A DNA stretch of 64,000 nt from Curvibacter sp. PD_MW3. Its GTDB lineage: Bacteria > Pseudomonadota > Gammaproteobacteria > Burkholderiales > Burkholderiaceae_C. Positions 9,492 to 17,235 of this stretch are shown here, in pieces; positions within the stretch are counted from its first letter, which is position 1, and each line of letters opens with the position of its first letter. Location: the NCBI GenBank assembly GCA_002633085.1, contig NSIV01000012.1, forward strand, positions 21,738-85,737, given 5' to 3'. A model generated the notes under the pieces. It searched no databases and was not told where the DNA came from. It was given only the letters and a program-made list of their open reading frames with translations. Made by a program: the position numbers and the translations under genes.

Positions 9492-9505
9492 TTGATGGTG
9501 GTCAA
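9492..9505. promoter_or_regulatory. Fnr/Crp-type operator upstream of tctC
   Basis: TTGATGGTGGTCAA, of the form TTGAN-N4-NTCAA, 106 bases upstream of the tctC ATG. It matches the reverse complement of the 4551-4564 box at 12 of 14 positions. A second small inverted repeat, TTATTC-G-GAATAA, lies alongside at 9473-9485. Together they suggest co-regulation of uptake and oxalate degradation. Confidence 0.5.
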
Positions 9506-9556
9506 CTTTTCAGAAATTTGTATCCAACCTAGGGTTTCCGTGAATGGGGGTAATGC

Positions 9557-9991
9557 TTACGTGCCAACGCAGTGTGCCTTGTTAGCGCCAATAAGGTGAA
9601 AGGGCGCTTGCGTGAGGGGATGCACAAGAGTCAGGCATGACGTGCGCAGTGAAAGATCGGCATTCTTTAGACGCTCGGCGACGTCCCAGCCGAGGCGTGT
9701 GCTTTCTGCATCGTGCTGACCAGCAGCGTCGAAGTGTGGTGTCGGTGTGTTGGTCAATCGGCTGAGCTCAATCACGGTACCCGCTAGGGCATTGGTCTCA
9801 GGTGCATGTTCCACAGTCACGTTCTGCCACATCGAGGTCTTGTGGGTGTCGACCTTCTTGGCGCCGGCAATGGGCTTTTCTGACGTGCTGCGGACAAACA
9901 CATGGCCCGCAGGTCCAAAACGTCCCCCGTGTTGTGCGGGCCCGGGGTCTGCGGTGTTCGTCTCCATCATCGTCCTGTTTTTTTGATTCAT
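9557..9991 (-). CDS. Hypothetical protein, doubtful
   Basis: An open frame of 144 codons on the minus strand; MMETN from 9970 is an alternative start. Composition is less GC-rich at third positions than neighbouring genes and I recognise no family. It has no signal peptide, membrane segment or obvious repeat, and no convincing ribosome-binding site. It could be a fast-evolving or decayed gene; if it is not coding, 9387-10085 is a 700-base gap in which I see only the operator-like sites described separately. Confidence 0.35.
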   Translation of the reverse strand: MNQKNRTMMETNTADPGPAQHGGRFGPAGHVFVRSTSEKPIAGAKKVDTHKTSMWQNVTVEHAPETNALAGTVIELSRLTNTPTPHFDAAGQHDAESTRLGWDVAERLKNADLSLRTSCLTLVHPLTQAPFHLIGANKAHCVGT

Positions 9992-10047
9992 CGCACACCG
10001 GCAGCGGCGCGGTGTGGTTCGAATCGTAAAAAAGGAGATGGCTTATG

Positions 10048-10070
10048 TACAGTCAATAAATCTGACTGTA
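10048..10070. repeat. Inverted repeat, possible operator
   Basis: TACAGTCA (10048-10055) and its exact complement TGACTGTA (10063-10070) flank a 7-base AT-rich centre. It sits just past the formyltransferase stop (10086). There is no T-run directly after it on either strand, so it looks more like a protein-binding site than a terminator. Confidence 0.4.
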
Positions 10071-10085
10071 ATCATCATCTGGCTC

Positions 10086-11021
10086 TTATGTGTCTGATGA
10101 TGTGGCCGTCGCTGCCAGTTGGCGTTCGCGGGCAAAGTCTGCCGCGCTCATCTTCTTGCCGCCGTCAGGACGCAGCTTGAGCACTTCGATCTGGCCCCCC
10201 TGGGCATTGATGAAGATCGACGTCTCCGTGATTCGCACGATCTCACCCGGTTTGCCGCTGACGTCGGCAAAGCGCCGGGTCAGGTGCTTGCGGCAGTCGA
10301 AGATCGAAACCCGGGTGCCTGCCAGTTCGGTCCAGGCGCCGGGCGCCGGGTTGCAGGCACGGATCAGGTTGTAGACCTGGTCTACGTGGTTGGCCCAGTT
10401 GATGCGGGCTTCCTCGGCCTTGAACCAACCTTCGTAACTGGCCTGGCTTTCATCCTGTGCGACTTCCTGGTGCTTGCCGGCCATGACCAGATCGGCGGCC
10501 TCCAGCAAGGCGGCCACACCCAGCGGGAACAGGGAATTGAAATAGACCTCGCCCAGGGTGGCGTCGGGGCCGATGGGGCAGGTCTTTTGCAGGATGACCG
10601 GGCCTTCGTCCAGGCCATCGGTGGGGCGGAAGATGGTCAGGCCGGTCTCGCGGTCGCCGCGGGCGATCGGCCAGTTGATGGAGGAGGGGCCGCGGTACTT
10701 GGGCAGCAGCGAGGGATGGTACTGGATGGTGCCGTGCGTCGGGATATTGGCAAACGATTGCGGCACGAACTGCAGCACAAAGGCCATGATGCCGATGTCG
10801 GCCCGCAACTCACGCATGGCCTGCTCGGCCTCGGAGCTCTTGAGGCTGGCGAACTGGAACACCTTCAGGCCCAGTGCCTCGGCGGCGGCGCGCAGCGCGT
10901 CCGGCTTCTCGCCCGGCTTTTCCGGTTTGCAGAACACGCCGGCAATCTCGTCGCCGCGTGCCACAAAGGCTTCCAGCGCAGCCTTGCCAAAGTCCTGCTG
11001 ACCGATGAATGCGACTCTCAT
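10086..11021 (-). CDS. Formyltransferase-family protein (FDH hydrolase-domain-like)
   Basis: 311 residues, related to methionyl-tRNA formyltransferase and to the hydrolase domain of 10-formyltetrahydrofolate dehydrogenase. The N-terminal Rossmann-type start is MRVAFIGQQDFGKAALEAF. The core motif reads QYHPSLLPKYRG, then INWPIARGDRETGLTIF and DGLDEGPV, keeping the catalytic His and Asp. Gln stands where methionyl-tRNA formyltransferase has the catalytic Asn; FDH has Ile there. A C-terminal domain (about 205-305) follows. Likely folate-linked one-carbon chemistry; being near genes that make formyl-CoA it could handle formyl units from oxalate, which is speculative. It is 55 bases downstream of the TauE-like gene on the same strand. 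Confidence 0.8.
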   Translation of the reverse strand: MRVAFIGQQDFGKAALEAFVARGDEIAGVFCKPEKPGEKPDALRAAAEALGLKVFQFASLKSSEAEQAMRELRADIGIMAFVLQFVPQSFANIPTHGTIQYHPSLLPKYRGPSSINWPIARGDRETGLTIFRPTDGLDEGPVILQKTCPIGPDATLGEVYFNSLFPLGVAALLEAADLVMAGKHQEVAQDESQASYEGWFKAEEARINWANHVDQVYNLIRACNPAPGAWTELAGTRVSIFDCRKHLTRRFADVSGKPGEIVRITETSIFINAQGGQIEVLKLRPDGGKKMSAADFARERQLAATATSSDT

Positions 11022-11076
11022 GAAGCTTGTCCCCTCTTGAAATTCTGTGGCGCCTTGATGCTGAACGCGCCGATTA

Positions 11077-11880
11077 TCAACGCATCAGGAAGTAGGCGGC
11101 CAGCAAGTAGAGCACCACGGCGAAGGCACGTTTGAGCGGGCGGATGTCCATGCTGTGCGCGGTGCGTGCGCCCAGCGGGGCGGTGCTGATGCTGGCCGTG
11201 GCGATCACCAGCAGGCCGGGCACATAGACGTAGCCGAAGGCGCCGGGTGGCATGTCGGGCAGGGACTGGCCCGCCAGGATGTAGCCCAGCGTGCCGGCCA
11301 GGGCGATGGGAAAGCCCAGGGCGGCCGAGGTGGCCACCGCCTGGTGGATCTTGATGTTGCACCAGGTCATGAACGGGACCGAGACGAAGGCGCCGCCGGC
11401 ACCCACCACCGAAGACAGCAGGCCGATCACGCTGCCCATGCCGAACATGCCGATCGGCCCGGGCAGGGTGCGCGTGGGCTTGGGTTTGCGGTCGAGGAAC
11501 ATCTGCGTGGCCGAGAAGGCGATGAAGAGCGAGAACACTGCGCCCAGGATCTTGGTCGGCAGCGCCACCGCGATCTGTGCCCCGATGAGCGAGCCGACCA
11601 GGATGCCGGGTGCCAGCACGCGCGCCACCGGCCAGAGCACGGCGCCGCGCTTGTGGTGCGCGCGCACCGAAGAGAGGGAGGTGAAGCAGATCGTGGCCAG
11701 CGAGGTGGCTACCGCCATCTTGACCACGTAGTCCGCCGGGAAGCCCTGGGACTCCAGGATGATGGTCATGAACGGCACCAAGATCATGCCGCCGCCGATG
11801 CCCAGCAGACCGGCCAGAAACCCGGCGCAGATGCCCATCAGGGCCAGTTCGATGATCAGTTGTGGTTCAAGAAACATCAT
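11077..11880 (-). CDS. TauE/SafE-family membrane permease
   Basis: 267 residues from ATG 11880 (MMFLEPQ), all membrane segments (about eight). The family's twin glycine-rich motifs are present: GFLAGLLGIGGGMILVPF near residue 20 and GLLSSVVGAGGAFVSVPF near 150. Proteins of this family export or import sulfonates, sulfite and other small anions; the substrate cannot be assigned here. It is upstream of and co-directional with the formyltransferase gene. No strong ribosome-binding site is visible, and an upstream extension to 11943 is open but runs away from family similarity. Confidence 0.85.
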   Translation of the reverse strand: MMFLEPQLIIELALMGICAGFLAGLLGIGGGMILVPFMTIILESQGFPADYVVKMAVATSLATICFTSLSSVRAHHKRGAVLWPVARVLAPGILVGSLIGAQIAVALPTKILGAVFSLFIAFSATQMFLDRKPKPTRTLPGPIGMFGMGSVIGLLSSVVGAGGAFVSVPFMTWCNIKIHQAVATSAALGFPIALAGTLGYILAGQSLPDMPPGAFGYVYVPGLLVIATASISTAPLGARTAHSMDIRPLKRAFAVVLYLLAAYFLMR

Positions 11881-11987
11881 GCGGTACGGACGGCTAGCGT
11901 TCGGTACGGGCAAGAGCAACCGCGCGCAGTCGGGCTCAGGCACCCCGGCCCGGGACGTGTTGAGGGACTGGGAAAACGAAGCGTAAA

Positions 11988-12165
11988 GGTGTCTGCAAGT
12001 GCCACCGGACCGGCATCCTGAACCGGGGTTCAGGTGGGCGAGGTCAGCGTTGGCTTTGGGTTCATCTGACGCGAGACGATCACGCTAGCCAGGCGATATT
12101 CCAAGCCCGGGCTCAATGAGCATTGGTTCAAGGAAATATAAAGCCCGGCGGCATTGCAGACAGGT
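11988..12165 (-). ncRNA. ssrS: 6S RNA
   Basis: Lies directly after zapA on the same strand, the standard position of 6S RNA. On the minus strand a -10 box TACAAT (12173-12168) precedes the 5' end. The 5' segment GTCTGCAATGCCGCCGG pairs with the 3' segment CCGGTGGCACTTGCAGAC as a closing stem with one bulge. Near the 3' end, CCTGAACC-CC-GGTTCAGG forms the small hairpin also found in E. coli 6S RNA (CCTTGAACC...GGTTCAAGG there). About 178 nt. 6S RNA mimics an open promoter and holds sigma70 RNA polymerase. Ends are estimates. Confidence 0.85.
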
Positions 12166-12167
12166 GG

Positions 12168-12173
12168 ATTGTA
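12168..12173 (-). promoter_or_regulatory. -10 box of the 6S RNA promoter
   Basis: TACAAT on the minus strand, directly upstream of the 6S closing stem and past the zapA stop. No strong -35 hexamer is seen at the expected distance. Confidence 0.55.
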
Positions 12174-12234
12174 GGCGCTGGTGCGCCAGTCTGCAGGGGA
12201 AAATTCGCCGTTGGTCTGATGACCTCTGCTTGTC

Positions 12235-12591
12235 TCAGATCAGTCGGCCATCTTCGCCCAGCACCGCGTCGAGGCGTTGCAACAACATGGCGATGGCGTC
12301 GTCCGGGTGGGCGGCCGGTAAGGTCGTGGCGGTGGCAGCAGGGGCGGGAGCCGCTGTGGCCGTGTTGGTGCTGGGCGCCACGGGCGCGCTGGCGCGTTCC
12401 GACAGGTCGAACGCCAGGTTCAGCGATGCCAGCACGGCAATGCGGTCACGTGCCTTGACCTTGCCGCTGTCGCGGATCTTGCACATGGCGCTGTCAACGC
12501 GCTCGACGGCATCAAGCAGACGGGTTTCGCCGCCTTCGGGGCAACCGAGCAGATAGCTCTGCCCCATGATCTGGACTTCGAGTTGTTTCAT
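12235..12591 (-). CDS. zapA: Cell division protein ZapA
   Basis: 118 residues. The N-terminus MKQLEVQIMGQSYLLGCPEGGE and the following ERVDSAMCKIRDSGKVKARDRIAVLASLNLAFDL fit ZapA, a small cytoplasmic protein that bundles FtsZ at the division ring. The C-terminal third is Ala/Pro/Thr-rich and looks like a flexible linker before a short helix. The ATG overlaps the stop of the upstream coiled-coil gene by 4 bases (ATGA), so the two are translationally coupled. 6S RNA follows. Confidence 0.9.
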   Translation of the reverse strand: MKQLEVQIMGQSYLLGCPEGGETRLLDAVERVDSAMCKIRDSGKVKARDRIAVLASLNLAFDLSERASAPVAPSTNTATAAPAPAATATTLPAAHPDDAIAMLLQRLDAVLGEDGRLI

Positions 12592-12818
12592 GCCGTGTTC
12601 TTGTTCGAATCGGTGCCGACGGTCTCCGGCAGACGTTCCAGCAGGGCGTCCACACGGGCGCGTGCAGCGCTCAGGCGCGACTTGAGCGAGTCGCGTTCAC
12701 TGGTGAGGGCGTCGACCTGTGCGGCCAGCAGGGCGTTGGTGCGTTGCAATTCCTCGTGGCGCACCAGCAGGCGCTCCACGCGCTCGATCAGTTGCTCGAT
12801 TTGGGGCGGGTTCGACAT
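12588..12818 (-). CDS. Small coiled-coil protein, upstream partner of zapA
   Basis: 76 residues, almost entirely one coiled coil (IEQLIERVERLLVRHEELQRTN, then SERDSLKSRL). Small coiled-coil proteins of this length are conserved upstream of zapA in many proteobacteria and resemble ZapB in general character; a role in division is inferred from position and fold only. It overlaps zapA by 4 bases. Confidence 0.8.
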   Translation of the reverse strand: MSNPPQIEQLIERVERLLVRHEELQRTNALLAAQVDALTSERDSLKSRLSAARARVDALLERLPETVGTDSNKNTA

Positions 12819-12871
12819 AGATCAAGGGATTGTAGGCTTAGCGCAAGCAGCCTGACGTAAAATCCAGCCCG

Positions 12872-13081
12872 TTGGTGCTCGCGGTGTGGTTCACACGCCG
12901 CAGTTCAACGGGAAGCAGGAGGGAGAGCCGGTCACGGCAAACCTAACCTGCGCTGCCCCCGCAACGGTAAGTGGACGAATCGCTCGCGATTCCGCTTTCA
13001 TCAAACAGCCACTGGACATGTGAATCAAGTGTCCGGGAAGGCGATGAAGGTTGTTTCCATCAGCCCGGATACCGGCCAATA
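12872..13081 (+). promoter_or_regulatory. Cobalamin riboswitch (AdoCbl type)
   Basis: Conserved elements appear in order: a 5' segment GTTGGTGCTCG, GGGAAGCAGG, the core GCTGCCCCCGCAACGGTAA near 12951-12969, AGCCACTGG, and the 3' P1-side segment CAGCCCGGATACCGGCCAAT ending about 13080. It ends about 70 bases before the btuB start and very likely controls btuB and possibly the whole downstream run. It switches expression off when adenosylcobalamin is abundant. Confidence 0.95.
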
Positions 13082-13117
13082 CGGTGGTTGTGCGCCTGGC
13101 GCGCGGCCGTGACGTCC

Positions 13118-13147
13118 ATGCCCTGGCGGGGAAGCCGGGGAGGGCAT
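13118..13147 (+). promoter_or_regulatory. Putative ribosome-binding-site sequestering hairpin (riboswitch expression platform)
   Basis: ATGCCCT (13118-13124) is perfectly complementary to AGGGCAT (13141-13147), which contains part of the GGGGAGGG ribosome-binding site of the btuB ATG at 13150. No T-run follows, so control of translation initiation is more likely than termination. Confidence 0.55.
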
Positions 13148-13149
13148 CC

Positions 13150-15015
13150 ATGTGTTCTTTCCTCATGAAAACTTGTCTTTCTGCGAAGCGGCTGATCCAG
13201 CTGATGCTGGCTGCGCTCGCGTCTTTTCCTTCTCTCAACGCCCATTCCCAAACCCTGACCACCGTCGCACTGGCCGAAACCGTGGTCACCGCCACCCGCA
13301 CCGAGCAGCCGCTGCAAGACCTGGTGGCCGACGTCACCGTGGTCGACCGTGACGAGATCGAGCGCAGCGGCGCCACCAGCCTGGCCGATGTGCTGGTGCG
13401 CATGCCCGGCATCGAGATGGCGCGCAATGGCGGCCCCGGCACCTCCACCAGCCTGTACCTGCGCGGTTCCGAGACCCGCTTCACGGCGGTCTACATCGAC
13501 GGCGTGCGGGTGGACTCCCAGTCCACCGGCGGCGCCCCATGGGAGGCGATCCCACTGGCGCAGATCGACCGCGTGGAAATCCTGCGCGGTCCGGCAGGTG
13601 CGGTCTACGGCTCGGATGCGCTGGGCGGTGTGATCCAGATCTTCACGCGCAAGGGCCAGGGCGGATTTTCGCCGTATGCCGGTGTCGGCCTGGGAACCTA
13701 CGGCACCCGCAAATGGGAGACCGGCTTCAGCGGCGCCAGCGAATCGTTTGACTACTCGCTTGGCGTGGCACGGGAGGCCAGCAGTGGCTTCAACACCCGC
13801 CCGGTGACGGGCTACAACCCGGACGACGATGGTTACGCGGTCGAGTCGCTCAGCGGCCGTCTGGGCTGGCAACTGAACCGGGCGCACCGGCTGGAGGCCA
13901 CGGTACTGGCCAGCAGCATGGACGCCCAATACGACGCGTCGAACAAGAGCCCAGCATCGACCAAGGACGATCACGCTTTGAACCTGTTGCAGACCAAGGG
14001 CCTGAGCTGGCGTGGCCAGTGGAGCGACAGCTACAGCACCTTGCTGAGCGCCACCGAGTCGCGTGTGCAGTACGAGACCAAACCCTCGGCCTACCTGACG
14101 ATGACGCGCTTGAACGGCTACCTGTTCCAGAACGAGCTGCGCCTGGGGGCGCACCAGCTGACGGCGGCCCTGGAGCGCAAGGTCGACCATCTGGAAAACA
14201 GCCCGATCAACCGTGACCGTTCTCAGGACGCCGTGGCCCTGGGCTACGGCTGGCGCGAGCGGCAGCATTCGCTGCAGGTCAATTGGCGGCATGACCAGGA
14301 CAGCGAATTCGGTGGCCAGGACAGCGGCAGCGCCGCCTATGGTTTTGCGCTGACCCCGTTGTGGCGTGCCACGGCCTCGGCCGGCACAGCCTTCCGCGCG
14401 CCGACGCTGTACCAGCGTTTCAGCAGTTATGGCGTCTCGACCTTGCAGCCGGAAAGCAGCACCAACCAGGAGCTGGGGCTGCGTTATGCGCAGGGCAGCA
14501 GCCAGTTCGGCATCGTGGTGTACCGCAGCCAGGTCAGCAACCTGATCACCTATTCCACCACTGCCACCGGATGCGTCAACAGCCCGAACGGTTGTTATGG
14601 CAACACGGCGCAGGCCGAGTACACCGGGTTGACCGTGTCAGGCCAGTACCGTTATGCCGAGGTCAACCTGAAGGCTTCGCTGGATCTGCAGAATCCGCGG
14701 GATACGCAGACCGACAAACTGCTGGCACGGCGTGCCAGCCATCACGCCAACCTGTCGGCCGACACCCGCCTGGGCCGTTGGCTGGTCGGCGGTGGTGTTC
14801 AGCTCTCCGGTGCCCGCTACGACACGGCCGACAACACGACCGTGCTGCCGGGTTACGCCGTGGCGAACCTGCATGCCAGTACCAAGATTGACAAGGACTG
14901 GTCCGTGCTGGCGCGCATCGACAACCTGACCGACAGCGCCTACCAGCTCGCCAGCGGCTACGCCACGAGTGGGCGCAGCCTGTACGTCGCGCTGAAGTGG
15001 GCGCCGTTGCGCTAG
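13150..15015 (+). CDS. btuB: TonB-dependent vitamin B12 receptor BtuB
   Basis: 621 residues from ATG 13150 (MCSFLMKTCL), chosen because GGGGAGGG lies 5 bases upstream; ATG 13165 (MKTCLSAKRL) is an alternative. The signal peptide ends near AHSQ. A TonB box-like ETVVTATR is followed by a plug domain (ERSGATSLADVLVRMPGIEMARNGGPGTSTSLYLRGS; VEILRGPAGAVYGSDALGGVIQIFT) and a beta-barrel that ends in a terminal beta strand (SLYVALKWAPLR). Outer-membrane corrinoid importer. It lies behind a cobalamin riboswitch and opens the cobalamin gene run. Confidence 0.95.
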   Translation: MCSFLMKTCLSAKRLIQLMLAALASFPSLNAHSQTLTTVALAETVVTATRTEQPLQDLVADVTVVDRDEIERSGATSLADVLVRMPGIEMARNGGPGTSTSLYLRGSETRFTAVYIDGVRVDSQSTGGAPWEAIPLAQIDRVEILRGPAGAVYGSDALGGVIQIFTRKGQGGFSPYAGVGLGTYGTRKWETGFSGASESFDYSLGVAREASSGFNTRPVTGYNPDDDGYAVESLSGRLGWQLNRAHRLEATVLASSMDAQYDASNKSPASTKDDHALNLLQTKGLSWRGQWSDSYSTLLSATESRVQYETKPSAYLTMTRLNGYLFQNELRLGAHQLTAALERKVDHLENSPINRDRSQDAVALGYGWRERQHSLQVNWRHDQDSEFGGQDSGSAAYGFALTPLWRATASAGTAFRAPTLYQRFSSYGVSTLQPESSTNQELGLRYAQGSSQFGIVVYRSQVSNLITYSTTATGCVNSPNGCYGNTAQAEYTGLTVSGQYRYAEVNLKASLDLQNPRDTQTDKLLARRASHHANLSADTRLGRWLVGGGVQLSGARYDTADNTTVLPGYAVANLHASTKIDKDWSVLARIDNLTDSAYQLASGYATSGRSLYVALKWAPLR

Positions 15016-15022
15016 TCATCCC

Positions 15023-16420
15023 ATGAACCTGCCTGCGAATACCATACACCGCACCATGACCCATCCCGCCGCATCCGTTTCCTGCCCCGCCATCCTTGTT
15101 GCGGCCCCGGCCTCCGGCCAGGGCAAGACCACGGTGACCGCGGCGCTGGCGCGCCTGCATGCGCGCCAGGGGCGGCGCGTGCGCGTGTTCAAGTGCGGGC
15201 CGGACTTCCTCGACCCGTTCTGGCACACCCTGGCCAGCGGCGCGCCGGTGCACCAGCTCGACCTGTGGATGACCGGCGAGGCCGACTGCCGCGCCCGTCT
15301 GTACGCAGCAGCGCAAGAGGCCGACCTGATCATCGTCGAAGGCGTCATGGGCCTGTTCGATGGCGAGCCCAGCGCGGCCGACCTGGCACAGCGCTTTGGC
15401 CTGCCCATCCTGGCGGTGGTCGATGCCTCGTCCATGGCCGGCACCTTCGGCGCGCTGGCCTATGGCCTGCAGCATTACCGCGCTGGCCTGCGCATGGCCG
15501 GCGTGCTGGCCAACCGCGTGGCCAGTGAGCGCCATGCCGGCATGCTGCAGACCAGCCTGAAAGAGCCGGACCAGTGGCTCGGCGCGCTGATGCGCAACCC
15601 GGCGCTCACCTTGCCCGAGCGTCATCTGGGCCTGGTGGCCGCGACCGAACTCAGCGATGCGATGGAGCGGCTCGATGCCGCTGCCGATGCGTTGCTCGAC
15701 ACGCCGCTGGGCCGCATGGGCACGGCCGAGCTGCAGCGCTGGGCGGTGAGCTTTCCCGCGGCCGATGCCGTGTTGCGCAGCCAGCCGCTGCTGGGCAAGA
15801 CCGTGGCGGTGGCGCAGGACGCCGCGTTCTGCTTCATCTACGCTGCCAACATCGAATGCCTGCAGGCGCTCGGCGCCACGGTGACGTATTTCTCGCCGCT
15901 GGCCGACCGCGCCTTGCCGCCCTGCGATGCGGTTTGGCTGCCCGGCGGCTACCCCGAACTGCATGCCCAGCGCCTGAGTGCCAACCACGCGCTGCGCGAC
16001 AGCCTGCGCGCCCATGTGGCGCAGAACAAGCCGGTGTGGGCCGAGTGCGGCGGCATGATGGTGCTCTTTGATGAACTGGTGGACAAGGAAGGGCAGGGCC
16101 ACGCCATGTGGGGCCTGCTGCCGGGCAAGGTCACCATGCAAAAACGGCTGGCCGGCCTGGGGTCGCAACAGTTGCTGATCGACGGCGAGCAACTGCGCGG
16201 CCACACTTTTCATTACTCCACCAGCGACACGCCGTTGCCGCCGCTGGCGCGCACCTCGCGGCCCGAAGGCAATGCCACGGCGCAGGATGGCGAGGCGGTT
16301 TATGTGCAGGGGCCGGTGGGCGCGAGTTACTTCCACGCCTGGTTCCCGTCCAGCCCGGCGCTGGTGGCGCGTCTGTTCAGCCAGGGCTTACAGCCCGTCA
16401 CGCAGGCGCAGATAGCATGA
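15023..16420 (+). CDS. cobB: Cobyrinic acid a,c-diamide synthase
   Basis: 465 residues (ATG 15056, MTHPAAS, is an alternative start). ATP- and glutamine-dependent amidation of the a and c carboxylates of cobyrinate. The N-terminal dethiobiotin-synthetase-like domain carries the P-loop APASGQGKTTVTAAL. The C-terminal glutamine amidotransferase domain has its nucleophile Cys near residue 342 in WAECGGMM. Same family as CbiA. Its stop overlaps the next ATG by 4 bases. Confidence 0.93.
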   Translation: MNLPANTIHRTMTHPAASVSCPAILVAAPASGQGKTTVTAALARLHARQGRRVRVFKCGPDFLDPFWHTLASGAPVHQLDLWMTGEADCRARLYAAAQEADLIIVEGVMGLFDGEPSAADLAQRFGLPILAVVDASSMAGTFGALAYGLQHYRAGLRMAGVLANRVASERHAGMLQTSLKEPDQWLGALMRNPALTLPERHLGLVAATELSDAMERLDAAADALLDTPLGRMGTAELQRWAVSFPAADAVLRSQPLLGKTVAVAQDAAFCFIYAANIECLQALGATVTYFSPLADRALPPCDAVWLPGGYPELHAQRLSANHALRDSLRAHVAQNKPVWAECGGMMVLFDELVDKEGQGHAMWGLLPGKVTMQKRLAGLGSQQLLIDGEQLRGHTFHYSTSDTPLPPLARTSRPEGNATAQDGEAVYVQGPVGASYFHAWFPSSPALVARLFSQGLQPVTQAQIA

Positions 16421-17235
16421 ACCCGATGGACGCCCGCACGCTCGGCCCGCAACGCATCGTCTGCCTGACGGAGGAGACGACGGAGTGGCTCTACCTGCTG
16501 GGCGAGGAGCGACGCATCGTCGGCATCTCCGGCTACACCGTGCGGCCGCGCCGCGCGCGCGAGGAAAAGCCCAAGGTCAGTGCCTTCCTGAACGCCAGGA
16601 TCGAATCCATCGTGGCGCTCAAGCCCGATTGCGTGTTCGGCTTTTCCGACCTGCAGGCCGACATTGCCGCCGAGCTGATCCGCCGCGGTATCCAAATCAC
16701 GGTGTTCAACCAGCGCAGCGTGGCCGAGATCTTCTCCATGCTGTACCAGGTGGCGGCCATGGTTGGGGCGGCCGAGCGCGGCTTGCAATTGATCAACGAG
16801 ATGCAGACGAAGCTGGACGCCATTCAGCAAGCAGCGACCCAGTTGCCACGTCGCCCGCGCATCTACTTCGAGGAATGGGACGAGCCGCACATCAGTGCCA
16901 TCCGCTGGGTGTCGGAACTCATGGGCCTGGCCGGTGGCGACGACATCTTTCCGGAGCTGGCAGCCGAGCCGATGGGCAAGCAGCGCATCATTGCCGATGG
17001 CGCCGAGATCGTGCGCCGCAACCCCGACATCATCATCGGCTCCTGGTGTGGCAAGAAATTCCGCGCCGAGAAGGTGGCAGCACGTGCCGGCTGGCAGGAC
17101 GTCAGCGCGGTGAAGCATGGCCAGCTGTTCGAGATCAAGTCGGCCGACATCCTGCAGCCCGGCCCGGCTGCGCTGACCGACGGCGTGGCGCAGCTGCACC
17201 GCATCGTGATGGACTGGAGCAAGCTGTATGGCTGA
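16417..17235 (+). CDS. BtuF-like cobalamin-binding protein without a signal peptide
   Basis: 272 residues with a class III periplasmic-binding-protein fold (RIVCLTEETTEWLYLLGEERRIVGISGY; PDCVFGFSDLQADIAAELIRRGI; YFEEWDEPHISAIRWVSELMG). The start is fixed by a 4-base ATGA overlap with cobB and the N-terminus (MNPMDARTLG) is not a signal peptide, so the product should be cytoplasmic. A second, secreted BtuF lies at 17827. Possible roles are intracellular corrinoid binding or handover to the adjacent CobU; function not established from sequence. Confidence 0.8.
   Translation: MNPMDARTLGPQRIVCLTEETTEWLYLLGEERRIVGISGYTVRPRRAREEKPKVSAFLNARIESIVALKPDCVFGFSDLQADIAAELIRRGIQITVFNQRSVAEIFSMLYQVAAMVGAAERGLQLINEMQTKLDAIQQAATQLPRRPRIYFEEWDEPHISAIRWVSELMGLAGGDDIFPELAAEPMGKQRIIADGAEIVRRNPDIIIGSWCGKKFRAEKVAARAGWQDVSAVKHGQLFEIKSADILQPGPAALTDGVAQLHRIVMDWSKLYG

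Noticed and set aside
13060..16336. Two long minus-strand frames over btuB and cobB
   Set aside because: Shadows of genes with clear TonB-receptor and amidotransferase motifs.
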